DNA of 64,000 nt from Lepisosteus oculatus (GCF_040954835.1 NW_027168320.1:399501-463500), one strand, 5' to 3'. Shown: positions 29,769 to 41,849, counted from the first letter of the stretch. A program made the numbers and translations. The notes: generated by a model from the letters alone, not told the origin.

Positions 29769-31346
29769 AGAAACCAAACGTGTGCTAATTGGGTGTTTGA
29801 GAAAGTGGTGGAAGTATCTGATTACATATCGGAAAAGTGTAAATTGACTGAAAGGGAAGAGAAATATAGGAAGAAGCTGAGTCTGTCAGAAGGAGTTTGG
29901 GGCGAAGATGCCTGTAAAAAAGCGTATGAACATTGGAACAAAAACAAAGATTTAGCTGCAGCCCTGGTGATCGGCCGACACCTGAGGTGGCAGATTAGCA
30001 TGAAGGAGAAATCAGAATGGGATAAAAAAGAGAAGGAGTTCACAGAAAAAATAAAAGCGTTAAATGAGAGGAAAGATAATTTATTTGCGGCAAAAGAGGT
30101 ACTAGAAAAAAAGCTAAAAGAGGGAGTACAGGAGAATGAGAAACTAAAGAAGGAATTAACTCCTGGTCACGCTGCACTGGTTAATGTGCTACAGCCGGCG
30201 ACTAAGTTATATCCTGCTCTCCCACAGGGGAACAAACAGGCAGGAAACGAAAATAATTGGGATCAATTCCCACAGTGGCCATATGGAGATGGGGGGTCGG
30301 ATTGGGATAACACTTGGTATGAGTGTGATAAAGACGGATCAGAGTCTCCCCTGTTAGAGGGAGGGCGCCCGTAGGTCTGTACTCTCACTCGAAGTGGGAA
30401 AGGACTTGATGTAGCAGGGGCTGGCGCCGTTGATGACAGCGCCACTCTAGCTCCGTCTCGCACCCCGCCGAGGGGGTCCGTTCTCGCACCTACCTTCCCT
30501 GAATCCCCAATACGATCAAATCCAAAACCGGAGGATATTGACCGGTGGGCTAGAGAAGTACCGCACACAAAATTAGGGATGCAGCGAACCTGGAGTGCGC
30601 TTCAGGAATTAAAAGATACTTATGGTATCTCCCCCCTGACTGCCGCTATGATCCTCAGAAGGACAGGGGAAAAGCGTGTCGGAGAACTTAAACAATTGTG
30701 TGAGGATAACGGCAGGGGAGGGCGATGGGAATGGGTTTGGCGATGGCTTAAACAAAATTATCCACCAAAGACAGATTGGAAAAAGATATCTGCGCGTCAG
30801 CAAAAAGAAAGCGAGGATGTGGCTGACTTCACTGACCGCTTCGTCACACTCTGGCTGGAATGCTCAGGACTAAGTGACGAAGATGATGTGAATAGCGACG
30901 CCTCTGCTGTGATTAAACAAATTTATTTGGGCGGTCTTAAGCCTGATATAGCCAAAGCCCTTCAGTTAAAAGAGCCCGAAATAGGGCAAGATACGACTAA
31001 ACAATTTGAGGAAATAGTTAAAATGGCACGGCAAATCGAGAGAAATATGTATGCTAAGGTGCGGGCAATACAAACAGGGTGGACACCCCCCATACTGAAG
31101 GGTGGAGCTGGCCCTGACACCCGACTAAATCCAAAAGGCGAAATTACAACTCGGTGCCATTATTGTAAAAATTTCGGACATTGGCAAAAGAATTGCAAAA
31201 AGCGATTAGCCAGTGAGGGCAGGATTGGAAGATACCGAGATCCCCCTTTCAATCCCTCAAATCGAGAGGGGCAAAAAAACCTGTTGTCACAATTACAGGA
31301 TTTGAGCGAAGCAGACAAACGCGCTATCAGGGAGCTTTTAAACTAG
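29769..31346 (+). pseudogene. ERV-B gag, one in-frame TAG, no ATG start visible
   Basis: The frame is open from 29769. The N-terminal half is lysine- and glutamate-rich (a probable coiled coil, residues about 65-125 counted from 29793). A TAG stop at 30372-30374 interrupts it, and the same frame then continues to TAG at 31344. The C-terminal half includes a capsid-like region (DFTDRFVTLWLEC) and a nucleocapsid zinc knuckle CHYCKNFGHWQKNC of C-X2-C-X4-H-X4-C form near 31156. No ATG lies near the expected N-terminus, so the start is lost, non-AUG or supplied upstream. It would build the virion core. Confidence 0.85.
31337..31343 (+). promoter_or_regulatory. -1 ribosomal frameshift heptamer T TTA AAC at the gag-pol border
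   Basis: The heptamer lies in the gag frame exactly one codon before the gag stop at 31344. Slippage by -1 enters the pol frame, which is open from there. UUUAAAC is a canonical eukaryotic slippery sequence. The stimulatory structure downstream was not resolved by eye. Confidence 0.85.
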
Positions 31347-34300
31347 GACTCCCCCTAGTGGCCTCCCTACGCCTATCTCAGGAACTGAGTGAAAAAGAGC
31401 TCAAATTACAATGCACGATTAATGGGATTCAAATGTCACTTTTATGGGACACTGGGGCTCAATTATCGTGTTTATCTGAACAGTCAGCCAAACGGTGTGG
31501 TGTCATGTTCACAGGGAGGGAGCTGGAGGCCACTGGTGTAGGGGGTAATCGAATAACACTCAGAGAAACTCAAAAACTCAAGATTAGACTAGGAGATGGG
31601 GAGGTAACATTTAATGCTGTCATGTGGGTAGGATCTACCCCAGATCTGTTGGGATGGGATGCTCTGAAATACCTACAAGGGGTTACATTAACCATACATG
31701 AGGAGAGGGTGGAGGTAAACATCTGGTCCCTCCAAAAAGACGAACTAAAAGGGCATTCAATTTGGACTATGGATAAGGACGAATGCGGGCTTCTGGATAT
31801 GGAACCCGCCACATTTACTGGGAAATCCCCGCCATACACAAAGCCATATAAAATCAACAAAGAGGCGGAGGAAGGGGTTCGACCAGTAATACAAAAACTA
31901 TTGACTCAAGGCATTGTACGAAAAACACACAGTACAAGCAACAGTCCAATATGGCCCGTAAAGAAAGCCAGCGGAGCATGGCGATTCACAGTTGATTACT
32001 CAAAAGCTAATCAACACATCAACCGTCTCACCCCCTTGGTAGCAGACCCCTCTGCTATTTTTCAACTACTGACCCCTGAGCACCAGGTGTTTTCAGTAAT
32101 TGACATGGCTAATGGGTTCTGGTCTGTTCCTCTACACCCAGAGTTACAAGATTGGTTCGCTTTTGTTGTAGATGGAGAACAATATACTTGGACCAGGTTA
32201 CCACAGGGGTTTCATAACAGCCCCACCGTGTATCACATGGCACTTCGGAGGCATCTCCGGGAGCTGCCTCAAGTGTCCTCCGTCGTTATCCAATATGTGG
32301 ATGATATTTTAATCGCGTCTCCTGACGAGGAAACCCACAAGAAGGACCTCCAAATTATTCTCAACCAACTGGTTAAAAAAGGACACAAGGCTAGTTATAG
32401 CAAAGCACAGTTATGCCTAGACACCGTAATTTACTTGGGACAAAAGATTAGTCAGGGAAAAAGGGAATTGACAGAAGATCGGGCCTAGGCAATCCGAACA
32501 CACCCTAGTCCCAATACGGTGAGAGAGCTCCGATCATTTCTGGGTCTGTGCAATTTCAATAGAAATTGGGTTGATGCTTTTTCTGAAAGGGCCAAACCAC
32601 TTACAGACCTATTAAAGGGGGGAGGGAGGTCCCTTGATCCTATTGCTTGGAGTCCTGAAGCTGAACATGCTTTTAATGATTTAAAACAAGCTCTGTTACA
32701 GGCTCCTGCATTGGGGTTTCCTCAGACAGATCAACCATTCTACCTCTACGTAAGTGAAAAGAATGGATTTTGGACAGCTGTACTAACACAGGAACATGGG
32801 GGTAGGTACCGCCCGGTAGGGTATTACTCTGGATCCTTGGACGAGGTAGCCAGGGGCTGGGGTCCATGTCTACGAGCCGTTCAGGCCGTCTGTCTAGCAG
32901 TACAGGCAGTCAATAACATAGTACTAGATCAACAACTGATTGTTCGATGCCCACATGCGGTACACACCCTCATGTCCCTGAATCGGGTCAGTCAGGTTAA
33001 TGCGATACGATGGAGCAAGTGGCAGGTCTTGTTAGAGGCTCCAAATATTACCATTGAACGTGAAGGAGCTCTAAATCCAGCCACATTGTTACCTGACCCA
33101 TCAGAAGCCTACATGTTAGAACACAGCTGTGATGTTTGGGCAATGGGAGAAGATGAGGGCATCAAAATAGCCGAGCAACCACTAAGGAATGAAGACCTCA
33201 TCCTCTTCACTGATGGAACTTAATTCACAAATTCTAGTGGGGAGAGGAAAGCGGGTTGGGCTGTGACTACAGAACATGATATCCAATGTGGGGGAAGATT
33301 TGAGGTACCCACGTCAGCACAGTGAGCTGAACTGAAAGCTTTGGTGGAAGCCTGTAAATTAGCAAAAGGCAAGACCACCATAATATACACAGACTCACGA
33401 TACGCATTTGGAGTATGCCATGACTTTGGAAGGTTATGGAGTAATAGGGATTTTTTAACCTCTGCTGGCACTCCGGTAAAGAATGCAGATCTGGTGTCTG
33501 AGCTGCTTGCGGCTCTCCAACTCCCAAAGCAGGTAGCTGTAGTCAAATGTAAGGGCCACAGCAGAGAGGACACTCCCGAGGCCAGGGGCAATAAGCTGGC
33601 AGACTGGACAGCACATCAAGCTGCCCTGGGGCAATGGGAGGAGTGGGCTATAGAAAAACCTCTTCAGATTATTTCAGTTTGCACAGTGAACATACAGGCA
33701 CTCCGGACGGAACAGCTCAGCGAGCTCCAGGCCCAGGCCCTAAGGATTGAGAAATGGACCTGGATGGAACGCAATGTGGGGCTGCAGAAGGATGGGACCT
33801 GGAGGTGCCAGCGTACAGGCAGACCCGCCTGTCCCAAGCAACTAATGCCCTACCTGGCACAGCAAATACACTCCACAGGGCACCCAGGTGTTAGCCAAAT
33901 GACTCGACACTTTGCTCAGAGCTGGGTGGGCACAGGCGTTGTACCACAGGCGTGAAACCCTTCGCAGCTGATGTGGTACAACGCTGTGGCGAGTGCCAAA
34001 AAGCCTCTGGAGCACCGCCGGTTCGGGCTCCTAATCTTCGACGTCCTGCACCCGAGGGGCCCTTTAGACACTGGCAAATAGACTATTGTTCACTGCCACC
34101 CTGTAAAGGGAAAACAGGTCTCCTAGTGATGGTGGACCAGTTTTCTAGATGGGTGGAGGCTGTCCCTGTCAAACGAGAGACTGCGCAGACAACTGCCAAA
34201 TATCTCGTGACAGAAGTAATTCCCCGATGGGGACTCCCGTGTCGCATAGACTCAGACCAGGGCACACATTTTACTGGAAAAGTGTGTCAGGTGGTGGCAG

Positions 34301-34857
34301 ACCTACTAGGGATCAAATGGGACCTGCATTGCCCTCATCACCCGCAGTCCTCCGGCATGGTGGAACGGGTGAACCGGACTTTGAAAGCTAAATTGACAAA
34401 GTACCACCTGGGAGGGATCCCCTGGGTGGATGCATTGCCCGCCGTACTGTGCAGCATCCGGGCTGGGACAAATCGAATAGTGGGGCTGAGCCCGTTTGAG
34501 GTGATCACGGGGTGTCCCATGAGACTGAGTGACTCTCCAGGACATGACAGAGTAGGCTTGAGTATACTAACTGATTCTCTGTTACAGTATTGCAAGTTGC
34601 TGACAGAGGCCACCCAAGGAGCCCGCGAGCAGGTCCTGGAGGCGTGGGGACCACCACCTGAAGGAGGGCACGACCTCATCCCAGGAGAGTGGGTGTGGAT
34701 CAGGAAATTTCCTTCACAGGTTCTCCAGCCCAGGTGGGACGGACCCTACCAGATCCTGTTGACAACTGAGTCTGCGGTTCGAGTGGAAGGAAAAGATCGC
34801 TGGATCCACGCGTCACACTGCCGACGAGCCTCATCCCCATTTACAGACTCAGAATGA
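31343..34857 (+). pseudogene. ERV-B pro-pol, three in-frame stops and one frameshift
   Basis: Protease with DTGA (about 31448), reverse transcriptase with YVDD at 32294-32305, a connection region, RNase H (FTDGT, YTDSRYA, KGHS), an integrase zinc finger, and a catalytic core with D 34081, D 34255 and E 34363 (D-35-E). Breaks: TAG at 32486, TAA at 33221 inside RNase H just after FTDGT, TGA at 33323, and a frame change near 33952 inside the integrase zinc-binding domain (GHPGV on one side, CGECQ on the other). The last part is open to the stop at 34855-34857, which overlaps the env start. Enzymes of reverse transcription and integration are encoded but not expressible as one chain. Confidence 0.93.
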
Positions 34858-36166
34858 AATCATTTCTGTCAATAACGATAATTGTTGCTGTAGGACTATG
34901 TTCCGCAGGGATTAATGATCATCTCTCCCACAAAGGAGAACATGGAATTAATTCCTTTTTAGGCGTCTCCTATCTGACAGCTAAGAAAACCAACCAAAGT
35001 GCCTGCTGGGTGTGTGCCGCATTACCCAAATATGTACAGGAAGGACTTCCTATGGGGGCCATTCCTTGGCGTCTCGAGGAAGTCATAGGCATGATCATTT
35101 GGAGGGATAATTTAGGAGATTTTATATGACAAACTATGGGGGTTGCCATAACACGACTTTAACCTGCACAACATTACAATATCTACAGGAGCGAGGCTTA
35201 GAGCCCACGAGTTTCACAGGCTCTTACGCTCCTAAATATAACAGAAGCCATACACCACCATACCTGACTCTAAATAAGGAACGTGAGGGAAACATATGTT
35301 TTCAGCACACTAATGGTCTGCACTTGGTTGGATGGAGTCGTTGCAACCTTACCATCGCTGCAAATATATCCACCTCTACCTTCCAAATTCCAGGATGGGA
35401 TCGGCACACCCCACAATTTGGTATAAGCTTCTTATTTTCAGAGGCATGGGGAGCGCCAAACGGAACATATTTCAGTTGTGGAAAACGAGCCTACCCATGG
35501 TTGCCAGCCCAGTGGTCTGGCTCATGTTATTTAGGATATGTGGTTCCTCATATCCGTGTTCAAACCCACAGCCCCTTCGGACCTAACCACAGACCACAAA
35601 GAAAATTGGCTGATTGGAAATATTATTTAGGTATAATATTTCCACAAGCCGGCATGAACTTTCTGAGTCGAGAGTTAATTCAAATGGCCTCGACTTTAGA
35701 AGAATTAGCAAATTCTATCTCATCTAGTCTGAAGGCTGTTAATGATGAGATGGTAGCCCTCAGAACAGTGGCCATGCAGAACCGACTAGCTTTAGATTAT
35801 GTACTGGCGGCCCAAGGAGGAACTTGTGCAGTAATTGGCACTGAATGCTGCACATATATCCCTGATAATTCTGAGCACATCTCAGATCTGGCCCAACACA
35901 TTTACAATGAGGGACAGAAATATCAGGACTATTATACTGAAAATTAGGGAATTGGGTCTTGGGTAAAGTCTGTGTTTGGGGCCTGGGGTGGAACCTTTTT
36001 ACAGTGTTTATTTGTAGGAATAGTATTGTTTATATGTATAATTGTAATCATCACGTGCACAAAAACATGTATCACATCTTGCTATAACTGTGGAACGTAC
36101 AATGTCATGGCAATACATACCTGTTCGCCAAGAAAGGAAAGATCTGCCCTGACATTGTATGTATAA
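34854..36166 (+). pseudogene. ERV-B env (gamma-type), frameshift and premature stop before the membrane anchor
   Basis: It starts with an ATG overlapping the pol stop (ATGA). A hydrophobic signal peptide (residues about 1-19) is followed by a surface-subunit CWVC motif at residues 51-54. The frame shifts near 35126, where TGA ends the first part. The second part contains NXT/S sites, a basic stretch near 35588-35612, a heptad-rich region and a CX6CC motif (CAVIGTECC, about 35825) as in gamma-type envelopes. A TAG at 35945 precedes the membrane-spanning segment (about 36000-36050, FVGIVLFICIIVII). At roughly 435 codons the gene is short for a gammaretroviral envelope. Envelopes mediate receptor binding and fusion; this one is broken. 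Confidence 0.9.
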
Positions 36167-36199
36167 AAATAGGCTACACTGACGTATGCCATATTTTAT

Positions 36200-36209
36200 A
36201 AGGGGGGAA
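36200..36209 (+). promoter_or_regulatory. ERV-B polypurine tract
   Basis: AAGGGGGGAA directly abuts the TG of the 3' LTR. It is the RNase H-resistant primer for plus-strand synthesis. Confidence 0.9.
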
Positions 36210-36619
36210 TGAAGAAAGATGTGAAGACGGGGGTTTGAATTTAATCCTTTCTGTAGGGGGTTTAGACTTTCAAGCCACAAGCTGGGGTTTATGGCAGGAA
36301 AGGGGGGTTAACTGATAAGGATTGCAGATGCAAGCTAGGAACCCCCCTGGGTGTAATGTTAAACTGACCATTTGTCCAGAACATCGTAAACTGGCCAAAT
36401 ACCATGAACCCCCCTCTTTACCATCAGACCGAGTGACGTCAGAAACGGAGAAGAAAACACTATATAACCCAAAAGTTTGTAACAGTACGGGGAACAATAC
36501 TTCGGTTTTGTTGTTTCTTGTGGGAAACAAGACTTCGGCTTTATTGTTCCTTGCATGCAATAAACTCATCTGTTTTACTTCATCTCGGGATCAAGAACCT
36601 TATTTCTTCTGTTACAACA
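36210..36619 (+). repeat. ERV-B 3' LTR
   Basis: 410 bp, colinear with the 5' LTR without indels. Four of the five differences lie in the first 70 bp, and one lies in the R-proximal repeat (TTGTGGG for TTGCGGG). Confidence 0.95.
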
Positions 36620-36623
36620 ATAC
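36620..36623. repeat. Target site duplication ATAC, right
   Basis: Pairs with 28250-28253. The following 36624-36692 should continue the interrupted LINE on the minus strand, but I recognise no coding sequence in it. Confidence 0.9.
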
Positions 36624-36991
36624 TTAGAAGACAAAGATACTGTATCAATTTATGTTGCATTAGCCTGATTATGATTAAAAAAACACATATAATTAAACAC
36701 GCGTTTACGATTTAAATCAAAACACGATTTAAATCAATATAAATGTTTATATTGTAACGCATACTGTCCAGCCTCCATTTCTCTATAAAAATTTACTCTA
36801 TTACACACACACACACAATAGAAGCAGGAAGCAGAAGCAGTGACCGTTGTCAGAAGGGAAGAAGGTGACTATTCATTGTTATCAAAAATGACTTAGAATC
36901 GATCATGTTGTGATATTTTGAAATATAAAAGTCAATTGATTGTCCATAATATTGCTATTCTATTTTTTCGAAGAAATGTTTGTTAAAAGAA

Positions 36992-37063
36992 GAGTCCAGC
37001 ACCAGCTGGATTTGAACACACAACCTGTGAGTTGGTAATCGCGCACGTAGACCAGTAGGCTAC
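36992..37063 (-). repeat. tRNA-like relic or SINE head
   Basis: On the minus strand it has a weak A box (TAGCCTACTGGTCTACGTG) and a good B box (GTGTTCAAATCCA), but the acceptor strands do not pair. No anticodon can be assigned. Confidence 0.35.
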
Positions 37064-38599
37064 AAGGGAAGTCGCATGAAGGTAGAGGCGAAACAGCCCT
37101 ACACAGCCCTGTCGCAGTACACGAATATAATCATATCGTTATTAAATTCTTTAGATACGCGATTCCATATTATATTAGCAGAAAAGCTTAAAACTACCAC
37201 TTTTTCACACGCTATTTCACATGCTAGTTAAATACTTCGATGCTTAAAATCGTTAGGGAGAAATGGAATACCGGTGTGTATTTTTCCTTTAAAGTACCGA
37301 TTCCTGGAATCTGACTGGCTGACACCCTTCTGAAGTGGTTCCATAAAATCTGGTATACGGAAAAGAAAGCGTTGATAAAAAAGCCTGGATTCTCATGTAT
37401 CTCATACAAGTATCTTTTAAAATAGTCTTTGCTGTGCTCTTGAGGATCCTTGTGATATTTTGAGCTCTAGTTGAATGATAAGTGTTGCATTTTAAATCAT
37501 TTTCGTAGTTAAAAATTATGAAACGCCCTGTTAAAAGCAAGGGAGTTTTTATGCCCGTTGAACTAAAACAAAATGCCTGACAAAGTATGGCTTGGACAGA
37601 TTCCAAGTGCTTGTACAAATGTGCTAAAGAAATTATACTTTGAGTATACAGCTTGTCCAAAGTCATTCATTATTAATACTATTAGTAATATCTTCGGTAA
37701 AGGCTTTGATGCATAAATATTTCTGATAAAGGTAGGTTGTGTACTTCTGTCCAACTGAGCAATCTTGCTTTCATAAAATATACCAACATTTTAATGACTA
37801 ATGATTAACATGCTGTAATACACAGTTCAAAATTAAAAGCTCAAATGCTGTACATGAGAGGTTAAGCTCCCCCTGGCGGTTTTACAAGGTGACGCCGGAT
37901 AGTTTCCAGCATGACGTCAAATGACGCGATTAACCGCGTGATACCGCGTGATACCACGACACACCGACCGGGGTATGCCGCGAAATACCCCACCCGTTTT
38001 GAATGGCTGCATCTGTATACAGTACAGTTTGCATACAGTACTGTGTTTATGTTCCTAAACTGATCTCTTTTATGAGCAGGTGAAAGGCATGGTGAATAGG
38101 AGATTTTCAAAAATTACTGTGCTTTGCATGATTGGAAACAAATGCGTGATTGCGAAATGCTGTGGTGTTACTTTTACAAAGATGGTCGATGAAAAAAAGA
38201 ATGTGGACCAGGGCAATACTTTGAGTTTACAGCTTGTCCAAGGTCATTCATTATTAATACTATTAGTAATATCTTCGGTAAAGACTTTGATGGCGACAGC
38301 TCAAACATGAGAGGATGAGCTTTATTAGCTCCACCTTGTGGAAATTCCGGATACTATTATTTTAATTGCGGTACTAAAGGAGAATTTACGGTAAGTCGTG
38401 GTAGACTGAGTAAAGCGCACCGCAAAATATTGCGGTATCGCCCGCTTGTTTTGAATGGCTGCATCTGTAAACCACAGCTTAAAGAAGAGCACCATCTCAG
38501 TGCCATACTAATGTAAATGAAGTAATACTAAGACATGTTCTTATGGATTTGTCTTACCTTGAGATATGTAATTGGATTTCAGGATTAACTTCCACATTC

Positions 38600-38760
38600 A
38601 ATGTACTGGTGATTCTTTGCCTGGTCAGTACCTGGGTGGGAGACCTCCAGCGAACAATTAAGCTTGCTGCTGGAAGTGGTGTTAAGAGACTCTTAGGATC
38701 TTCCAGAGGTGTCTGTCCAATAGCACTAGTTGCCTTAGAGCTGGCTCAAACATTGCTCAA
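38600..38760 (+). repeat. 5S-like SINE fragment
   Basis: CTGGTCAGTACCTGGGTGGGAGACC resembles the 3' part of 5S rRNA (box C and following bases) and is followed by GTTAAGAGACTCTTAGGATCTTCCAGAGGTG, which is also found near 6325 and 49700. A related piece is at about 62350-62430. Only a fragment is present, so it is not a 5S gene. Confidence 0.45.
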
Positions 38761-39308
38761 GAGTCTACCTTTCACAGATGCGCAAAGATGAATGATGGGG
38801 GTGCACGCTTCAAGGAGCCTTCCAACTGTAGGGACCGATTAGAGACGTAGCATGTGTTCGTTTCCATATACGCCCCGTGTCTCAACGGTAGGACAGAGTC
38901 AAATACTGCCTCGACACGTAACAGCGTTATATTAAACCGCAGGACTTGAGGGCTGTTTTGTTTGAATGTTCAAGGCATTGGTAAGAGCGTAGGTCAAGGG
39001 CCATTGGTGCATCTCCTGTAACTGGACTAAAAATGCTATTCAAAGTGCAGTGACTGAAATCGTCGTCCACATGTCTCCGTTGTTGATTGCTTTCTGTCTA
39101 AGAACGTTCTGTTTTCATGTCCGAACGGGGAGACTTTATCATTCCAACTTGAAGCCACCCTTAAGTCCTCTGAGGTGTGTGTGTGTGCTTGCACGTATGG
39201 CGTAAAAGGTTTCTTAAACGGAGAGCGAACTTGAAAAAAGTTGCCTCCGCCGCCGCCTCGCACTCCCTGTTCGATTGTAGCAAGAAGGCAGCGGCCGCGG
39301 CGCTCGCT

Positions 39309-39390
39309 GTAGTCGTGGCCGAGTGGTTAAGGTGACGGACTTGAAATCAGTTGGGGTCTCCCCGCGCAGGTTCAAATCCTGCCGACTACG
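39309..39390 (+). tRNA. tRNA-Ser(TGA)
   Basis: A complete 82 nt class II tRNA with acceptor GTAGTCG/CGACTAC, discriminator G, a long variable arm and anticodon TGA. There is one G-A mismatch in the anticodon stem. The T stem is perfect with loop TTCAAAT. Its 3' end matches the primer binding site of ERV-B. The gene lies in a part of the IR2 left arm that has no mirror. Confidence 0.92.
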
Positions 39391-40917
39391 GTGTCCTTTG
39401 CATTTGGTTGCGTGTGTGCGTGTAAAAGGACCAGTGCCGTTTCGTTTTCGCTGGGACCTTTAACACTCTAAATCGCCTGGACCCGCAGCCTGTGAAATCG
39501 ATTCTTCAGCACCCACGAAGGACGCTTTGCCGCTGGACACAGATACCGATGCTTTTCTGCAACGAGCTTTCCAGCTGAATTTTCTCGGCAGCTCCGTACT
39601 GAACCTGTTCTCCATTGCAACATAGCGGAGGCTCGTCACGTCTATAGCAAGGCTGTGTAGGACCGCATACGCCACAGTGACTTGTACACAGACCACATGA
39701 AAGGCAAGCAAAATACACTTTTAAAATTCCAAAGACTCACAAGGTCAGAGGAACAGCGATGACCTGAACAGATCTGTTACAGAAGTCTAGGTTGACCTTT
39801 TTAGAGCTGTAATTGCATTTTTGTTTAATAGAAGATCAAATCTACTCGCATGTACCAGCACCTTACAGTTTATTGATGTTAATTCTGTTTAAGTAATAAG
39901 ATTGCTAACGATGTTGGACTTTAGTCGGTGTTTTTTAGAACAAATTGCTTACACTTCTGTAAGGAATACGCAGTACGTGCCTTTGTCAGTCATTGCTCAC
40001 CATACCTGTAACTTTCTTATCTAACTCACTTCCTCAAATGGTGAAGGTCCACAAACATAAATGAAAAAAAACCCCTTGTTGTAGATGAGGTGCACAAAAA
40101 AGCAGCCCCTGATAGTGTATAACACATTTATACTATTGCAGAGACACATGTAACATATATATATACTGTATATATATATGAAACAGAAATAGAAACAGAA
40201 ACAGGAATCGCTTACTCACCTGGAGAATCTCTGTAGGAATATCTAGCATTTATCAATGGAAATAAAAGCTGCTTTAATACAGTGCATGTTCAAACTCAAA
40301 CCCTCAGCTGCTGTTCTTGTTTGTTTTGGGACAAATTGCAACTGAGCATCGCATGAGCCGTTACGTACCCTTATCTGTTAGGGAATTTCAAGGGAGGAGT
40401 TAGGTCAGAATGGGTAGGCTGCAAAACAACAAGTAAAGATTTATTCCAAGATGAAACCTTGTGGCGGTTTTCTTATCTTTTCAGCATGGACTCAACTTTT
40501 ACGTGTTCCTTATATGCTATATATGTATATATTAGCACCAATGTCGTTCTTAAAAACTAACATGAAATTGTCAGGGACATTCAGCTATATACAAAGACGA
40601 GACAGACAAAGTAATAATTCTATATTAACGTGGCCTACATATTGACGCAATGATCGAACTAACTGACATGTTCTGATTCAGATCCCCTGCAGTTCATGCC
40701 AATTAGAACAATAGCAATGCTGAGTCCTCCCAACCCTACTGAGCACAAATTCAGCTGATTTCAATTGAGCTCGGAGCTGGAGATGATCTCCATACAGTTC
40801 TGTGTTAACTAGCCCACACTTGCGTGCTAATTTACGGGTTGTAGCAAATGCTTTTCTATAGTTCATATACATGACGGCAACCTGTTACCGAGGAACCTGA
40901 GAGGTTTAAAAGCCTCA

Positions 40918-40990
40918 CGAGCCAGGCAGGACTCGACCCTACAATCTTCTGATCCGAAATCAGACGCATTATCCATTACGCCACTGGCCC
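40918..40990 (-). tRNA. tRNA-Arg(TCG), T54 changed
   Basis: A complete 73 nt tRNA-Arg with anticodon TCG and all stems paired, but the T loop starts GTC in place of TTC, which weakens box B. The mirror gene at 55303 has the normal T loop. Confidence 0.85.
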
Positions 40991-41230
40991 ATAGAACATG
41001 CGCTTGCACTCCACCACAGAGAGCTCTACACTGCTACCAGTAGTACACTTCCCCATCTAAATTTTCACAGCAAGAAACTTGTGTTTCCTACTATTTTTAT
41101 CAGGTTTAAAATATCATCTCCTTAAAACAGAAAAAGTGTTGATGTGTCGTGCTGAAATTCCGATTGATTTTGAATTCAAAGAAAAAAGGTTTTCTTCCAA
41201 AACACCGTGAAATTGTCACATCTTGCAGAC

Positions 41231-41373
41231 AATAGGTGTATTCCATGTTGAAAAGAGAAGAAAGAAAACCATGGAACCTTTTACAGGTGTGAGGCTTCTT
41301 CAGGTGTGAGAAGACCTCATGGCCGAAACGTTGTGGTTCCTTTCTTCTCTTTTCAGCATGCAATAAACCTATT
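41231..41373. repeat. Fold-back repeat with GAAACGTTGTG motif, copy 1
   Basis: About 33 bp at each end are imperfect inverted copies (AATAGGTGTATTCCATGTTG with the complement of CAGCATGCAATAAACCTATT), and the centre has GGCCGAAACGTTGTGG. The mirror copy is 54919-55061. Related half-copies are at 42285-42380 and 53940-54025. It is a short non-coding mobile repeat of unknown family. Confidence 0.6.
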
Positions 41374-41849
41374 ACTTGTTCCTTTGCAGCCGAGGCATGC
41401 TGACATAGCTACCCAGCTGAACATCTTGCAGACTCTACTTCTCTCCTGTAGAAGTAAAGCAGGGCTTGCTGGGTGAGCTTTTGCTCTGGTATGTTAGGTC
41501 ACGTGTCATGTTAAATCACTTCTTCTAAACACAACATTTGCTGGTGCTAGCTTTCCCCATGAAAAGAGACATTTCCCTTACAGTACATGACATATCGTTT
41601 TTCTTCTATCAATAAGTATAGAAATAAAACAAAAGAAAAAATGTTGTCGCCAAAGAATGCACAGCTCTGTCGCCTTGGGGAGGTGTCAAGGGCATTGAGC
41701 TCCTTGGACATGAGAAGTGCCAGATAAATGCCATTTCTCATCATTTCTCTTGGCGTCAGTTCTGCTATTAAATGGGAAAGAGGCAACGGGCTCAGAGATT
41801 ATGTTAAGTGCACACCGAGCGCAGATATGTCCAAGTGTCTGTAAAAGTG

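Larger units (their letters stand above)
28254..36619 (+). mobile_element. ERV-B: full-length endogenous retrovirus with gag, pol and env
   Basis: An 8.37 kb provirus with two 410 bp LTRs, a tRNA-Ser primer binding site, a leader with 43 bp repeats, gag (CCHC zinc knuckle), pol in the -1 frame after a T TTA AAC heptamer, env overlapping the pol stop by 4 bp, and a polypurine tract. The LTRs differ at 5 positions by my count (about 98.8 percent identical) and the target duplication is perfect, so insertion was fairly recent. gag, pol and env all carry stops or shifts. The gamma-type CX6CC transmembrane subunit and the pol organisation suggest a gamma/epsilon-like fish retrovirus. Confidence 0.95.

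Noticed and set aside
38600-38720. A 5S rRNA gene
   Set aside because: Only the box C region and a few following bases resemble 5S; the 5' two thirds are missing.
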